The notes under the pieces were generated by a model. The model had not been told where the DNA came from and did no database searches. It was given only the letters and a program-made list of their open reading frames with translations. Below are positions 40,153 to 48,662 of a stretch of 49,133 nt of DNA, piece after piece. Numbering within the stretch: the stretch's first letter is position 1; the number at the start of each line of letters is the position of its first letter. This stretch comes from Acidilobaceae archaeon (GTDB taxonomy: Archaea; Thermoproteota; Thermoprotei_A; Sulfolobales; Acidilobaceae): contig JALSQM010000036.1 in NCBI GenBank assembly GCA_026985385.1, positions 1-49,133 on the forward strand, read 5' to 3'. Made by a program: the position numbers and the translations under genes.

Positions 40153-43059
40153 GTGGAGGCTTTGAAGGGGGAGTCGGTGGTTCTAGACATGCTCCATCCG
40201 AGGGTGAGAGAAGCTTTCAGGGGCCTCGGCTACAAGGCCTTGCTCCCGATTCAAGAGAAGAGTATACCAGTCATCCTCAGGGGAGAGCACGCGCTACTAG
40301 TAGCTCCGACAGGCAGCGGCAAGACGGAGGCGGCCCTCCTACCCGTGCTCTCACTCATGGCCAAGCTCAAGGAGGAGGGGCGCCTGGGAGGCGGGGTCAA
40401 GGCGATCTACATAACGCCCCTCAGGGCGCTTAACCGTGACATAGAGAGGAGGATCAAGGGCCTCGTAGAGGGGTCGGGGTTCACCGTTCAAGTCAGGCAT
40501 GGCGACACAAGGCCGAGCCAGCGGAGGGCCTTCCTGAGTAAGCCCCCCGACCTGATGGTGACGACTCCGGAGAGCCTAACCCTCCTCTTGTCCGCGACCG
40601 CCAAGAGGGGTCTTTGGGACAACGTGCGGTGGGTCATAGTAGATGAGGTGCACGAGCTTATAGAGAGCGAGAGGGGGGCTGAACTAGCCATAACCCTAGA
40701 GAGGCTGGAGCGCCTCTCCAAGCGTAGAATACAGAGGATAGGGCTCTCAGCAACGCTTTCAAGAGAGAGCATACGTGACGCCGTCAAGCTGCTAGCTGGC
40801 CCTAGGAGGGTTGAGGTTGTTGTGGATCCCTCGGGTAAAACCTATGATATCAGCGTCGAGGTAGTAGAGGGCGAGGAAATAGAGTGGGATAGAATGGTGA
40901 AGAGGGTTGCCGACATAATTAAATCGACCCCGGGTAAGGTCCTCGTCTTCGTCAACACGAGGGCTACAGCCGAGAAGCTCGCTGCCGGCCTCTCGTCGAT
41001 ACTGGGCGACAGCAACGTTAGGGTACACCATGGTAGCCTAGCTCGGGACGTCAGAGAGGAGGCTGAGCGCCTCTTCAAGGAGGGCAGTCTAAAGGCCTTA
41101 GTTGCAACGTCCAGCATGGAGCTGGGCGTCGACATAGGCGACGTTAACCTCGTCGTGCAATTCATGTCTCCCCGCCAGGTTCTAGCTATGACTCAAAGAG
41201 CTGGTAGGGCAGGCCACAGGTTCGGCGAGCCCTCAAGGGCTGTAATAGTGGTGCCACAGAACCTCTTCGAGATCTTGGAGGCCGCCGTGATAGCATTTAG
41301 GGCCATGAGGGGGCACCTCGAGGATCTAAGGGCCCCCCGGGGTTTAGTATGCCCCGTGGCGCATCAGCTGGTTGCAATAACCGTTGAGAGGGGAGGCACC
41401 ACGCTTTCGGAGGCGTATGAGGTTTTCGCTAATGTACCCTTCTACTCCGCCATGAGTATGGGGGACCTAGAAGAGGTAGCCGTGCATCTGGACTCTCTGC
41501 GTATACTGCGGTACGACGAGTCAACAGGCACCCTTAAGGAGAGTGGGAGATCCAGGAGATACCTCTACGGCGTCTCCATGATACCGGATGAGGCCGCATA
41601 CACAGTCATAGATATGATAGAGGATAAGCGGATTGGTGAGGTGAGCGAGAGGTTTATTGAGGCATCTCTCCTGAACATCGATGAGGGTGAGAGGCTGCGC
41701 TTCATACTAGCCGGTAAACTCTGGGAGGTCGTTGAGATAGACTACGAGGATATGAGGATTACCGTGAAGCCCATAGCGGAAGCCGAGGGCCTAGTCCCCG
41801 CCTGGCAGGGAGAGCTCATACCCGTCGACTATAAGGTCGCGAGGGAGGTCTGCGCGCTTCTCTCCCTAGCCATGTACTCGCCAGATGAGGCTAGCAGGAT
41901 CATAGCCGCTAGGGGCCTCGATGAGAGGTGGGTTAACTGGGTAGTAGGGCAGGCCCGTGGAACCGCAAAGGCTTGGGGGGCCCCCTACCTGGAGCCCGGT
42001 AGACCTGTGGTCGAGGTATACCCAAACCTAGCCATAGTCTATGTCTGCCTCGGCAGCAAGGGTAACATGGCGCTAGCGCTTCTGTTAAGCGAGCTGCTGG
42101 CGGCCCGCGGTATACCTGTTAGGTTCAACCACATACCCTACGCTATAGTCCTGAGCAGGCCGGACTCGGCTCCCCTCAGCGGGGATCTCATAGTAGAGGT
42201 TCTCCGGGAGGCCGCGCGCATGGATAGAGTGGAGCGCGCAGGCCTCGTCTACCAAGCCCTTAAGAGGAGCCAGGCATTCCTATACAGGTTCCTCCACGTT
42301 GCTAGGAGGCTCGGCGTGCTCGATAGAGAGGCTAGGGCAAGCCCAGGCCTGCTCAAGAGGATCCTAGAGGCGTACAGGGGCAGCATCGTTGAGAGGGAGG
42401 TATTAAAGGAGCTCGTCTACGATAAGCTTGACATGAGAGCCCTTAACGAGTATCTCGACGCAATGAAGGATCCCGTGCCTGTGAGACTCGATAAAGCGAC
42501 GCCGCTAGCAATGGCCGTCCTAGGGAACCCCTACCTGCGCAGCGACATAGCGGTCAACCTGAAGGAGATAGCGCTTGACAAGCTTGTTGAGGGGATAAAG
42601 AGGAGGCTTCAGAGGAGGCACGTCCTGATGCTATGCACGCACTGCGGCCACGCCTGGGAGGTGGAGGTTCAGAGGATCCCCGCCGAGGCACCGCTCCGCT
42701 GCCCGCGCTGCCGCTACCCAACGCTAGCCCCCCTACCCCCCGGCGACTGGGGGCGCCAGGTAGTCGAGGCTTACAGGAAGAAGTTGAGGGGGGAGAGGCT
42801 GACGAGGGAGGAGAAGAAGCTGGTCAAGGAGGCCGAGGAGAGGGCTAGTCTCTACATGCACTACTCCTTCCAGGGCCTGGGCCGCCGGGTAGTGGAGGCT
42901 CTACTCGCTAGGGGTGTGGGGCCGAGGGCCGCTAAGCGCGCCGTGGAGGCCTACATGGCTGGTGGTGAGAGGGAGTTCTACAGGACTCTAATGGAGGCTG
43001 AGGAGACTTATGTCAGCACGCGTAAGTACTGGGAGAAGCGTAGGCCAGAAGCGGCGTAG
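40153..43059 (+). CDS. Lhr-family superfamily 2 helicase with C-terminal zinc ribbon
   Basis: An ATP-dependent nucleic acid helicase of up to 968 residues. Motifs: Q-like PIQEKSIPV, Walker A APTGSGKTEAAL (about 51-62), ITPLRALNRD, TTPESL, DEAH-type VDEVHEL, SATL, and motif VI MTQRAGRAGH. A winged-helix/Lhr core follows. Near residues 827-852 is a four-cysteine zinc ribbon, CTHCGHAWEV and RCPRCRYP, and then a charged helical tail. Lhr proteins act in DNA repair or RNA turnover; the zinc ribbon and tail mark an archaeal subgroup that I cannot name safely. The start is uncertain: TTG 40162 has GAGGTG six bases ahead, and GTG 40177 is also open. Confidence 0.93.
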   Translation: MEALKGESVVLDMLHPRVREAFRGLGYKALLPIQEKSIPVILRGEHALLVAPTGSGKTEAALLPVLSLMAKLKEEGRLGGGVKAIYITPLRALNRDIERRIKGLVEGSGFTVQVRHGDTRPSQRRAFLSKPPDLMVTTPESLTLLLSATAKRGLWDNVRWVIVDEVHELIESERGAELAITLERLERLSKRRIQRIGLSATLSRESIRDAVKLLAGPRRVEVVVDPSGKTYDISVEVVEGEEIEWDRMVKRVADIIKSTPGKVLVFVNTRATAEKLAAGLSSILGDSNVRVHHGSLARDVREEAERLFKEGSLKALVATSSMELGVDIGDVNLVVQFMSPRQVLAMTQRAGRAGHRFGEPSRAVIVVPQNLFEILEAAVIAFRAMRGHLEDLRAPRGLVCPVAHQLVAITVERGGTTLSEAYEVFANVPFYSAMSMGDLEEVAVHLDSLRILRYDESTGTLKESGRSRRYLYGVSMIPDEAAYTVIDMIEDKRIGEVSERFIEASLLNIDEGERLRFILAGKLWEVVEIDYEDMRITVKPIAEAEGLVPAWQGELIPVDYKVAREVCALLSLAMYSPDEASRIIAARGLDERWVNWVVGQARGTAKAWGAPYLEPGRPVVEVYPNLAIVYVCLGSKGNMALALLLSELLAARGIPVRFNHIPYAIVLSRPDSAPLSGDLIVEVLREAARMDRVERAGLVYQALKRSQAFLYRFLHVARRLGVLDREARASPGLLKRILEAYRGSIVEREVLKELVYDKLDMRALNEYLDAMKDPVPVRLDKATPLAMAVLGNPYLRSDIAVNLKEIALDKLVEGIKRRLQRRHVLMLCTHCGHAWEVEVQRIPAEAPLRCPRCRYPTLAPLPPGDWGRQVVEAYRKKLRGERLTREEKKLVKEAEERASLYMHYSFQGLGRRVVEALLARGVGPRAAKRAVEAYMAGGEREFYRTLMEAEETYVSTRKYWEKRRPEAA

Positions 43060-43076
43060 GCTCCCGAGTCCTCAGC

Positions 43077-45173
43077 CTATGACTCCCCTTCCTCTAGGGA
43101 TAGGGCGGCGGGCTCCACGAGGGTGTCTATAGATACTATTCTGGCGCTGCTCTCGGAGATCTTGAAGCCCTTTAGCTTAAGGTACCTCTCAACGACGCTC
43201 TCATGAGTCCTCCTCCCGCTCCTCCTCCATGCTAGAGGGTCTCCTAGTGCTAGAGCTGAATAGACTTTCTCCGCTACAACATCGGCGAGAGGGCAGTTAT
43301 CGAGGCAGAGCTTGCAGTGTATGCATCTACTAGCATCGACTCTGGGTATGAAGCGGTCTCCGACCTCGACCACCCTAATAGCGCCGGTGGGGCAGCTTGT
43401 TTCACAGGCCCTGCAGCCAGCGCAGTTGCTCCAGCGGAATGCGAGCTTCAGAGAGTCTAGGAGCAGCTCCCTCCCGAGGATCCCGCGGGCCCCGGAGACT
43501 CTGATCTCCTTGTCGGAGACCTCGACGGAGACCTTGCCGCCTGCCGCCTCCAGCCTAACCCTTCCATTGCTGGCTCCACTGGGCTCGAAGGCCCCAAGCA
43601 CGCTGTACTGGTCTAGGGCCCACTCAACGCTGAAGCCGGGGTCGGATAATTTGACCCGGTAACCGTTCTCCTCACTCTTAAACTCTATGATTGTGGGCTC
43701 CAGCCACCTCCTATAGGTGTCGCTCCACTCTGGAAGGCTGAGGCCTAGCCTCCGCGCGAGCCTCTGCTTTTGGGCCGCTGGTGTGAGCCATCTCCAGAGG
43801 CCCTTAGATACCCAAGCCTCGGCGGCTCGGCTCTTGAGTCCTATTCTTGACGCCCAGAGTCTCAGGATCCTCTCCCACCGCTCCCACAGCTCGGGATGGG
43901 TTCTCTTGACGAACTCGTACTCGGCAGTATAAGCGGCTGGGCACATGAAGCACCCTATCCTGTCGAAGCCCTTCTCGTAGAGGGGGTTATAGGGCAGCTT
44001 GTTAGCCCATATGTAGAGCCATACGTGGAGCTGGCTCCACTCGTGTATGGGTGCTATGTTGAGTATGTGTGGTATCCACCTGTTCCGCCACACCCTAGGG
44101 CTCCTGGCCCTATCGAGGCTCTCATAGGCCCTCTGGCCCACGACGTTTAGGGCTCCCTCGGGAAACTTCTCGTTGAGGAGGCGGGCTAGAGGGGCCAGCT
44201 TCGTCACCTTGCAGCACCACCTAAAATCCTTCCCTGGGGGCCCGACCCTCTCTACGGCCCTCCAGAACGCGTCGCCGGCGTCCGCCACTAGTAGCTCGAG
44301 TCCATACTCGTCGGCTATCCTCTTGACCGACTCCCTGGTCTCGGGTAACTCGAGGCCTGTATCGTTGAAGATTAGGTAGGGCTTATAGCCCAACCTAAGG
44401 GTTAGGTGTAGTGCTACGAGGCTATCCTTCCCACCGCTATATGAGACCAGTATAGGCTTCCTCAGCTTCTCGGCCATAACGTGTATGAACTTCTCGGCCC
44501 TAGCGGTGTAATAGTATATGTAGTAATCATTTAACTTCACCGCATCATCTAATGTGGAGTTGGTGTTACCCGCCTCCTCCTCGGGGCCTCCCTTGAATAT
44601 CGAGTGCACCTTCAAGACCTCACCGTCATCGCTTACATACGCTATACCCACGGGGTTACCCTCATCGTCGACTAGGGCAACCTGACTGCGGGGGGTTAGA
44701 CCCTGCCCGTTACGGAACACCCTCGTCCTCCTCAGCGTTCGCAGGCCCCCCCTTACTGTAAACGTTGGGAGGGGCTCCCTATCCCACACCCTGAGCAGGC
44801 CCTCGAGTGTGAATCGAAGCCTCCACCGCGACTCAGCGGGATCCCAGTAGACCCTGGCAACAACTACTCCCCTACTGACAACCTCGTACATGAGATCCAT
44901 GAAGGGCACCTTATTGAGTAACAGGATCCCAGAGCCGAGCAGGCCTTGGACGCCCGCCCTATCACCGGTTTCATTGAAGTAAGCCTCCTTAATCACCTTA
45001 ATATCGTGGCTGAAGGCTGGCCTCGCATCGGCAGGAGGCGTCAGCCTTAGTAACTTAGCCTTACCTCCTCCAGGGCATTCAGGGCCTAGCATGGGGGTGT
45101 TCTTCTCGAGACACCAGTATAGCTTAGCTATTAGAGGCCATGCATCAGCGAGCCTCCTCCTACTCCTACCCAC
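43077..45173 (-). CDS. PAPS reductase-family protein with PUA-like N-terminus and C-terminal ferredoxin domain
   Basis: A 698-residue fusion. The N-terminus has a cysteine pair (YWCLEKN, GPECPGG), then a PUA-like region (about 90-200). The adenine-nucleotide alpha-hydrolase domain carries SGGKDS at 246-251 and cysteines at RWCCKVT and IGCFMCPAA. A ferredoxin-type region follows with CAGCRACETSCP from Cys584 and CIHCKLCLDNCP, enough for two 4Fe-4S clusters. The domain family includes sulfate-assimilation reductases and thiouridylases; the PUA-like and ferredoxin parts favour a tRNA or sulfur-transfer role over plain PAPS reduction (inference). No other sulfate-assimilation gene is near. The GTG start is weakly supported. 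Confidence 0.85.
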   Translation of the reverse strand: MGRSRRRLADAWPLIAKLYWCLEKNTPMLGPECPGGGKAKLLRLTPPADARPAFSHDIKVIKEAYFNETGDRAGVQGLLGSGILLLNKVPFMDLMYEVVSRGVVVARVYWDPAESRWRLRFTLEGLLRVWDREPLPTFTVRGGLRTLRRTRVFRNGQGLTPRSQVALVDDEGNPVGIAYVSDDGEVLKVHSIFKGGPEEEAGNTNSTLDDAVKLNDYYIYYYTARAEKFIHVMAEKLRKPILVSYSGGKDSLVALHLTLRLGYKPYLIFNDTGLELPETRESVKRIADEYGLELLVADAGDAFWRAVERVGPPGKDFRWCCKVTKLAPLARLLNEKFPEGALNVVGQRAYESLDRARSPRVWRNRWIPHILNIAPIHEWSQLHVWLYIWANKLPYNPLYEKGFDRIGCFMCPAAYTAEYEFVKRTHPELWERWERILRLWASRIGLKSRAAEAWVSKGLWRWLTPAAQKQRLARRLGLSLPEWSDTYRRWLEPTIIEFKSEENGYRVKLSDPGFSVEWALDQYSVLGAFEPSGASNGRVRLEAAGGKVSVEVSDKEIRVSGARGILGRELLLDSLKLAFRWSNCAGCRACETSCPTGAIRVVEVGDRFIPRVDASRCIHCKLCLDNCPLADVVAEKVYSALALGDPLAWRRSGRRTHESVVERYLKLKGFKISESSARIVSIDTLVEPAALSLEEGES

Positions 45174-45228
45174 TTCTAGAACCCTGAGGGGAGGCGGCCC
45201 CGGACCCTTAAGAGCTGCGGTAAGACCT

Positions 45229-45265
45229 TAAGTTTATTAATATTTTAATTAAATTATTATTTTAT
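45229..45265. promoter_or_regulatory. AT-rich divergent promoter
   Basis: A nearly pure A/T stretch of 35 bases between two divergent genes, the most AT-rich in the region. Leftward TTAATAAA-type boxes serve the PAPS reductase-family gene. Rightward TATTATTTTA or TTTAATTA would start transcription near 45272-45285, so the ATG at 45264 lies upstream of the transcript. Confidence 0.6.
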
Positions 45266-45359
45266 GAAAGCTAGAGAGCTTATGCCCCCGGCTCAAGGAG
45301 CCCTCCGCTCACCCCTCCCTCTGAGGCGTTGTCACCCTGAATACCCACTGGGGCTGGGA

Positions 45360-47324
45360 ATGCGGCGCATACACAGGGAGGGCAGGAGGGGGTTAGGTGA
45401 GTTAATCGCAGCATTAGTTGTAGCCGTAGCGTTGACGTCAGCAGCTATCGCTATCTCAGCGCTCATTCACAGGGAAGCGGGGCTAGCCTCTACAGTAGCC
45501 CTCCGAGCCGCAGAGAGGGTTAGGGACTCAAATTTCGCCCCACTACTCAGCGTAGGCTTAGATAATGGGAGTACGCTCTACCTTGTCGTCTACCCGCAAT
45601 ACCCGATCAACGTCTCAGAGATAGTCTATGTCAAGAATGGGGTGGTTGAGGAGATAAAGGTGGGGAAAGTAATCGAGACTGTGTCCAAGCTCGTAGTTGA
45701 TCCGAAATACGACTGTAGTCCGGCGAGGATATACTTGGTCACGGGGAGCGGCGCCGTAATCCCATATATGCCTGCGCGCGACCCCAGGCTCCTATCCTTG
45801 GCGTACTCGGGGAATTCGAGCATCCTCGAGAAACCCTACATAGACTGCAGCCTCCTCCGAGCCGAAGCAAGCACGGGCAGGTCCTCCGCTCAAGCCAGCA
45901 CCGCCTCCCCCATAGGGGTGGCCGTTGATGGCGACTCCTTCTACGAATTAGAGAGTAGCGACCCCCCCAAGATAGATGTAGTTGATGGTGATCCCTACAC
46001 TATTTCTGTAATCAGAGTCGAGGCTACGGGTGCCCTTTCCTCTGGAGGGGCGAATTTAACGTATAACATTACCGTTCTGGGATCCAACGAAGAAGCCCTG
46101 GGAGTTAACGTCCAAGCAATTAGGTACAGCCACCCTTTAGACCTAAAGTATGCCGTCTCACTTAAGGGCGATCAAGGTCAGAGGGTGGACGTCTACGTGT
46201 TCGTGTATTGTGGGGGCTCAGCCTGTCTCACAGGGCTACTCTTCAGGAGCGGCTCGCCCACCATCTACACGGGCAAGGTATACTCCAACCTAACTATCCA
46301 GGCGAATCTCGATCAGACTGAGTGTCCTCTAGGCGAGAACAGCTACGTGGCTCCAAGCGTTATCGGAGGGCTTTCCAGCTACAAAACCGTGGTAACGGCT
46401 ACCTGTACCTCTACGCAGTGGTACACGGATTACACGCTGGAGGGGGAGATTATCGATGGGAGCTACGCTACAGTAGGCCCGCTGGTGCTGGCCTACTCCA
46501 CGTCGATCAGTGAAGGACTGAAGATGTGGGCTGATGTATGGCTCCAGTCAACTATGCCTATAGGGGGGTCGTCTTCGATCTACCAGCTACCCTGCAGGGG
46601 TCCACTCAAGTATAGGCTAGTGCCTTACACCGTTCAAGGCTCGGATCCCCTGGCACAGGCCATTACCGGCCTCTACAACTCTGTCATAGAGATGGATAGC
46701 CCTAAGATCATAGTTGATTTCGGGTCGTTCAACATAACCAGGAACATCACCGTCTCAGGGGGCATCATACCATTCAGCGGTGGAGAGGCCTACCTCGTAG
46801 AGACCCCGCCCTACACGGGGCTTCCGCTGGTGACAGCGTTGAACATCAGCTACAAGTCGAAGGTTGTCTCCAGTAGCGAGTACCATGAGACGATAAGGTA
46901 TGAGTGGAACATAACAGCTCTATACTCCCCTCAACCCCTCCTATGGCCCGCGCCATTCCTGGTTCAGGTGGACTGCCTTGAGACTGGTAGAAAGCTTGTG
47001 ATAGCCGCGCCCCCAGCAAGCACGCTTACACTCGCCGAGGGGGGATTAGAGTTCCAAGGGATAGCATCCACAATAGGCGAGGTCAACGTCACACTCCGAA
47101 TGCCGTCCAACTCCACGGAGTGGCGCTTCTACATCATACCCCTCACGGGGTCTATCGATGAGGGCTTCACCGCCTCCTTTACAATGGAGCCCAGGAGCGC
47201 TATTGGCGAGGGCGCCAGCGTTACCTTGAAGCTACCCGTGGGAACATATCTAGTCATAGCCGCGCCCAGAGATCCAAGTGTTTACCCGTCGAGTTACGCT
47301 GCCATCATAGTCTTCGCATACTAG
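45360..47324 (+). CDS. Large pilin-like surface protein with class III signal
   Basis: A 654-residue exported protein from the ATG at 45360, preceded by GGGGCTGGG and consistent with the promoter; an ORF from 45264 would add 32 unlikely residues. The N-terminus MRRIHREGRRGLGELIAALV has a basic leader, Arg-Gly before the probable prepilin-peptidase cut, and a hydrophobic helix to about residue 36. The rest is a Ser/Thr/Tyr-rich extracellular domain with several N-glycosylation sequons (NVS, NLT, NIT, NST) and paired cysteines, ending in a beta-type segment (VGTYLVIAAPRDPS). It is far longer than a normal pilin. It could be an adhesive tip subunit or another surface fibre protein; no family recognised. 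Confidence 0.75.
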   Translation: MRRIHREGRRGLGELIAALVVAVALTSAAIAISALIHREAGLASTVALRAAERVRDSNFAPLLSVGLDNGSTLYLVVYPQYPINVSEIVYVKNGVVEEIKVGKVIETVSKLVVDPKYDCSPARIYLVTGSGAVIPYMPARDPRLLSLAYSGNSSILEKPYIDCSLLRAEASTGRSSAQASTASPIGVAVDGDSFYELESSDPPKIDVVDGDPYTISVIRVEATGALSSGGANLTYNITVLGSNEEALGVNVQAIRYSHPLDLKYAVSLKGDQGQRVDVYVFVYCGGSACLTGLLFRSGSPTIYTGKVYSNLTIQANLDQTECPLGENSYVAPSVIGGLSSYKTVVTATCTSTQWYTDYTLEGEIIDGSYATVGPLVLAYSTSISEGLKMWADVWLQSTMPIGGSSSIYQLPCRGPLKYRLVPYTVQGSDPLAQAITGLYNSVIEMDSPKIIVDFGSFNITRNITVSGGIIPFSGGEAYLVETPPYTGLPLVTALNISYKSKVVSSSEYHETIRYEWNITALYSPQPLLWPAPFLVQVDCLETGRKLVIAAPPASTLTLAEGGLEFQGIASTIGEVNVTLRMPSNSTEWRFYIIPLTGSIDEGFTASFTMEPRSAIGEGASVTLKLPVGTYLVIAAPRDPSVYPSSYAAIIVFAY

Positions 47325-47346
47325 ACCCGGCGGGAAGAGGGGCATC

Positions 47347-48582
47347 CTATTTCCTCTTCAGCCACCTCCAAGGCTTGAAGAGGGCTAGGGTTAAGGCTAG
47401 GAGGCCTGCTGAGACCGCCAGAGCTATCTCCTCGATAAGTATTAGGTGACCCCCTACACCCCCGCTCGCCGCGCCGCCTCCGGGCGTGGTTGTTGGAACG
47501 GCCACGCTAGCGATAGCTATAGCCTCGATGAAGGGGGCTCCCCCGCTTGAGCCTCCCACATATACTAGCCCCCCGCCTCTGGAGGCCGCTAGCACGAGGA
47601 GGGACTGGTTCGTCTCGTTGCTGTAGGCGAACGCCTCTAGCTCCCCTGTGCTGTTGAGGAGTAGCACAGCGAGCCTGTATGGTTTTGGGGCCAGCACACC
47701 CGCCAGGGTGAAGGCCTCCCGGGACGCGCTGAGGGCTGAGGGTATGAATGCCCCTGTACTCTTACTCCAAGCGATCGAGCCCCTCTTCACCAGCTCTACC
47801 CTACCACTGGCGTTCCCCACACCCGCCACTAGGGCCTCGCCGGAGCCGAGGTCTAGGAGTGCGAGAGGGGTGAAGGTCAGGTTGGCGAGGTAGGTCGTGT
47901 CTCCAGTGTATTGCAGGCACACCAGAATAGGGGGGTAGCCAGCGGCGCATATGCTCTGGTCTGGGCCAATAGCTACGAGGTTTAGGTAGTCACTACCCTT
48001 GCCTCCCCAATACTTGGACCAGAGAAGGCCTCCACGCGATGCTAGCCCTATGAAGTACTGATAGTCAAAGCCGAGGTGATATCTGGCTCCTGCCACTACA
48101 ATATCCCCGGCCGGAGTCGGGTAGGCTGCGAGCACCCTGTAGAGCGGCTTGGTCAGGTTGAACGTGAACACCGGCGAGAAGCCCCCCTCGCCTCCCCGGT
48201 ATAAGGTGAGGTAGGTCTTGTTACCCTCAGAGTTTTCGGTAACCACCAGCATGGACTTGCCGAGTAATAGCATGGAGAGGGGGGTCTCCCTGACGGCTAT
48301 CCTGGAGGCCCAAAGTACCCTGCCCGTACTAGCGTTGAACGCGTAGACTAGGGGGCCCTCGGAGTCTATTAGCGCGTAGAGAATCCCTGAGGAGTATTCA
48401 AGATCCACTACATAGCCCTTCAGGCTAGGCTGCCAAACCCATTGCTTGAAGGCCACAAGCCTAGAGCTTTGAGGAGCCATGGTTGAGGTGGAGGCCCCCG
48501 TAGAGCCCAGAGCCAGGGAGGCGGCTATGACGGCCGCTAAGAGCGCGGAGGCTAAGACCAGACCCGTCAGCTTCCCGCGCAC
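47347..48582 (-). CDS. Membrane-anchored beta-propeller protein
   Basis: A 411-residue exported protein. It has a signal helix at residues 6-26 (LVLASALLAAVIAASLAL), blades of a PQQ/Kelch-like beta-propeller (repeats such as LYALIDSEGPLVYAFNASTG, then RVLWASRIAV and SMLVVTENSEG), a Gly/Ser/Thr linker near 365-380 and a C-terminal membrane helix with a basic stop (KPWRWLKRK). The propeller faces outside. The architecture echoes the N-terminal part of the giant protein at 7681-13386. The GTG start has GGTG six bases ahead. It diverges from the subtilase gene. Function unknown; a ligand-binding or protein-binding surface role is likely. Confidence 0.8.
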   Translation of the reverse strand: MRGKLTGLVLASALLAAVIAASLALGSTGASTSTMAPQSSRLVAFKQWVWQPSLKGYVVDLEYSSGILYALIDSEGPLVYAFNASTGRVLWASRIAVRETPLSMLLLGKSMLVVTENSEGNKTYLTLYRGGEGGFSPVFTFNLTKPLYRVLAAYPTPAGDIVVAGARYHLGFDYQYFIGLASRGGLLWSKYWGGKGSDYLNLVAIGPDQSICAAGYPPILVCLQYTGDTTYLANLTFTPLALLDLGSGEALVAGVGNASGRVELVKRGSIAWSKSTGAFIPSALSASREAFTLAGVLAPKPYRLAVLLLNSTGELEAFAYSNETNQSLLVLAASRGGGLVYVGGSSGGAPFIEAIAIASVAVPTTTPGGGAASGGVGGHLILIEEIALAVSAGLLALTLALFKPWRWLKRK

Positions 48583-48618
48583 GGGCTACACCAGGTATAC
48601 CCCGGGGGCTCCCAGTAG

Positions 48619-48627
48619 CCTATAACA
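48619..48627. promoter_or_regulatory. Divergent TATA element between propeller and protease genes
   Basis: CCTATAACA (plus) and TGTTATAGG (minus). Rightward it would start transcription near 48648 before the TTG at 48663; leftward near 48598 before the GTG at 48582. Confidence 0.4.
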
Positions 48628-48662
48628 ATCCCGAGAGACCCCTATCACCCCGGTGCTCCCAC

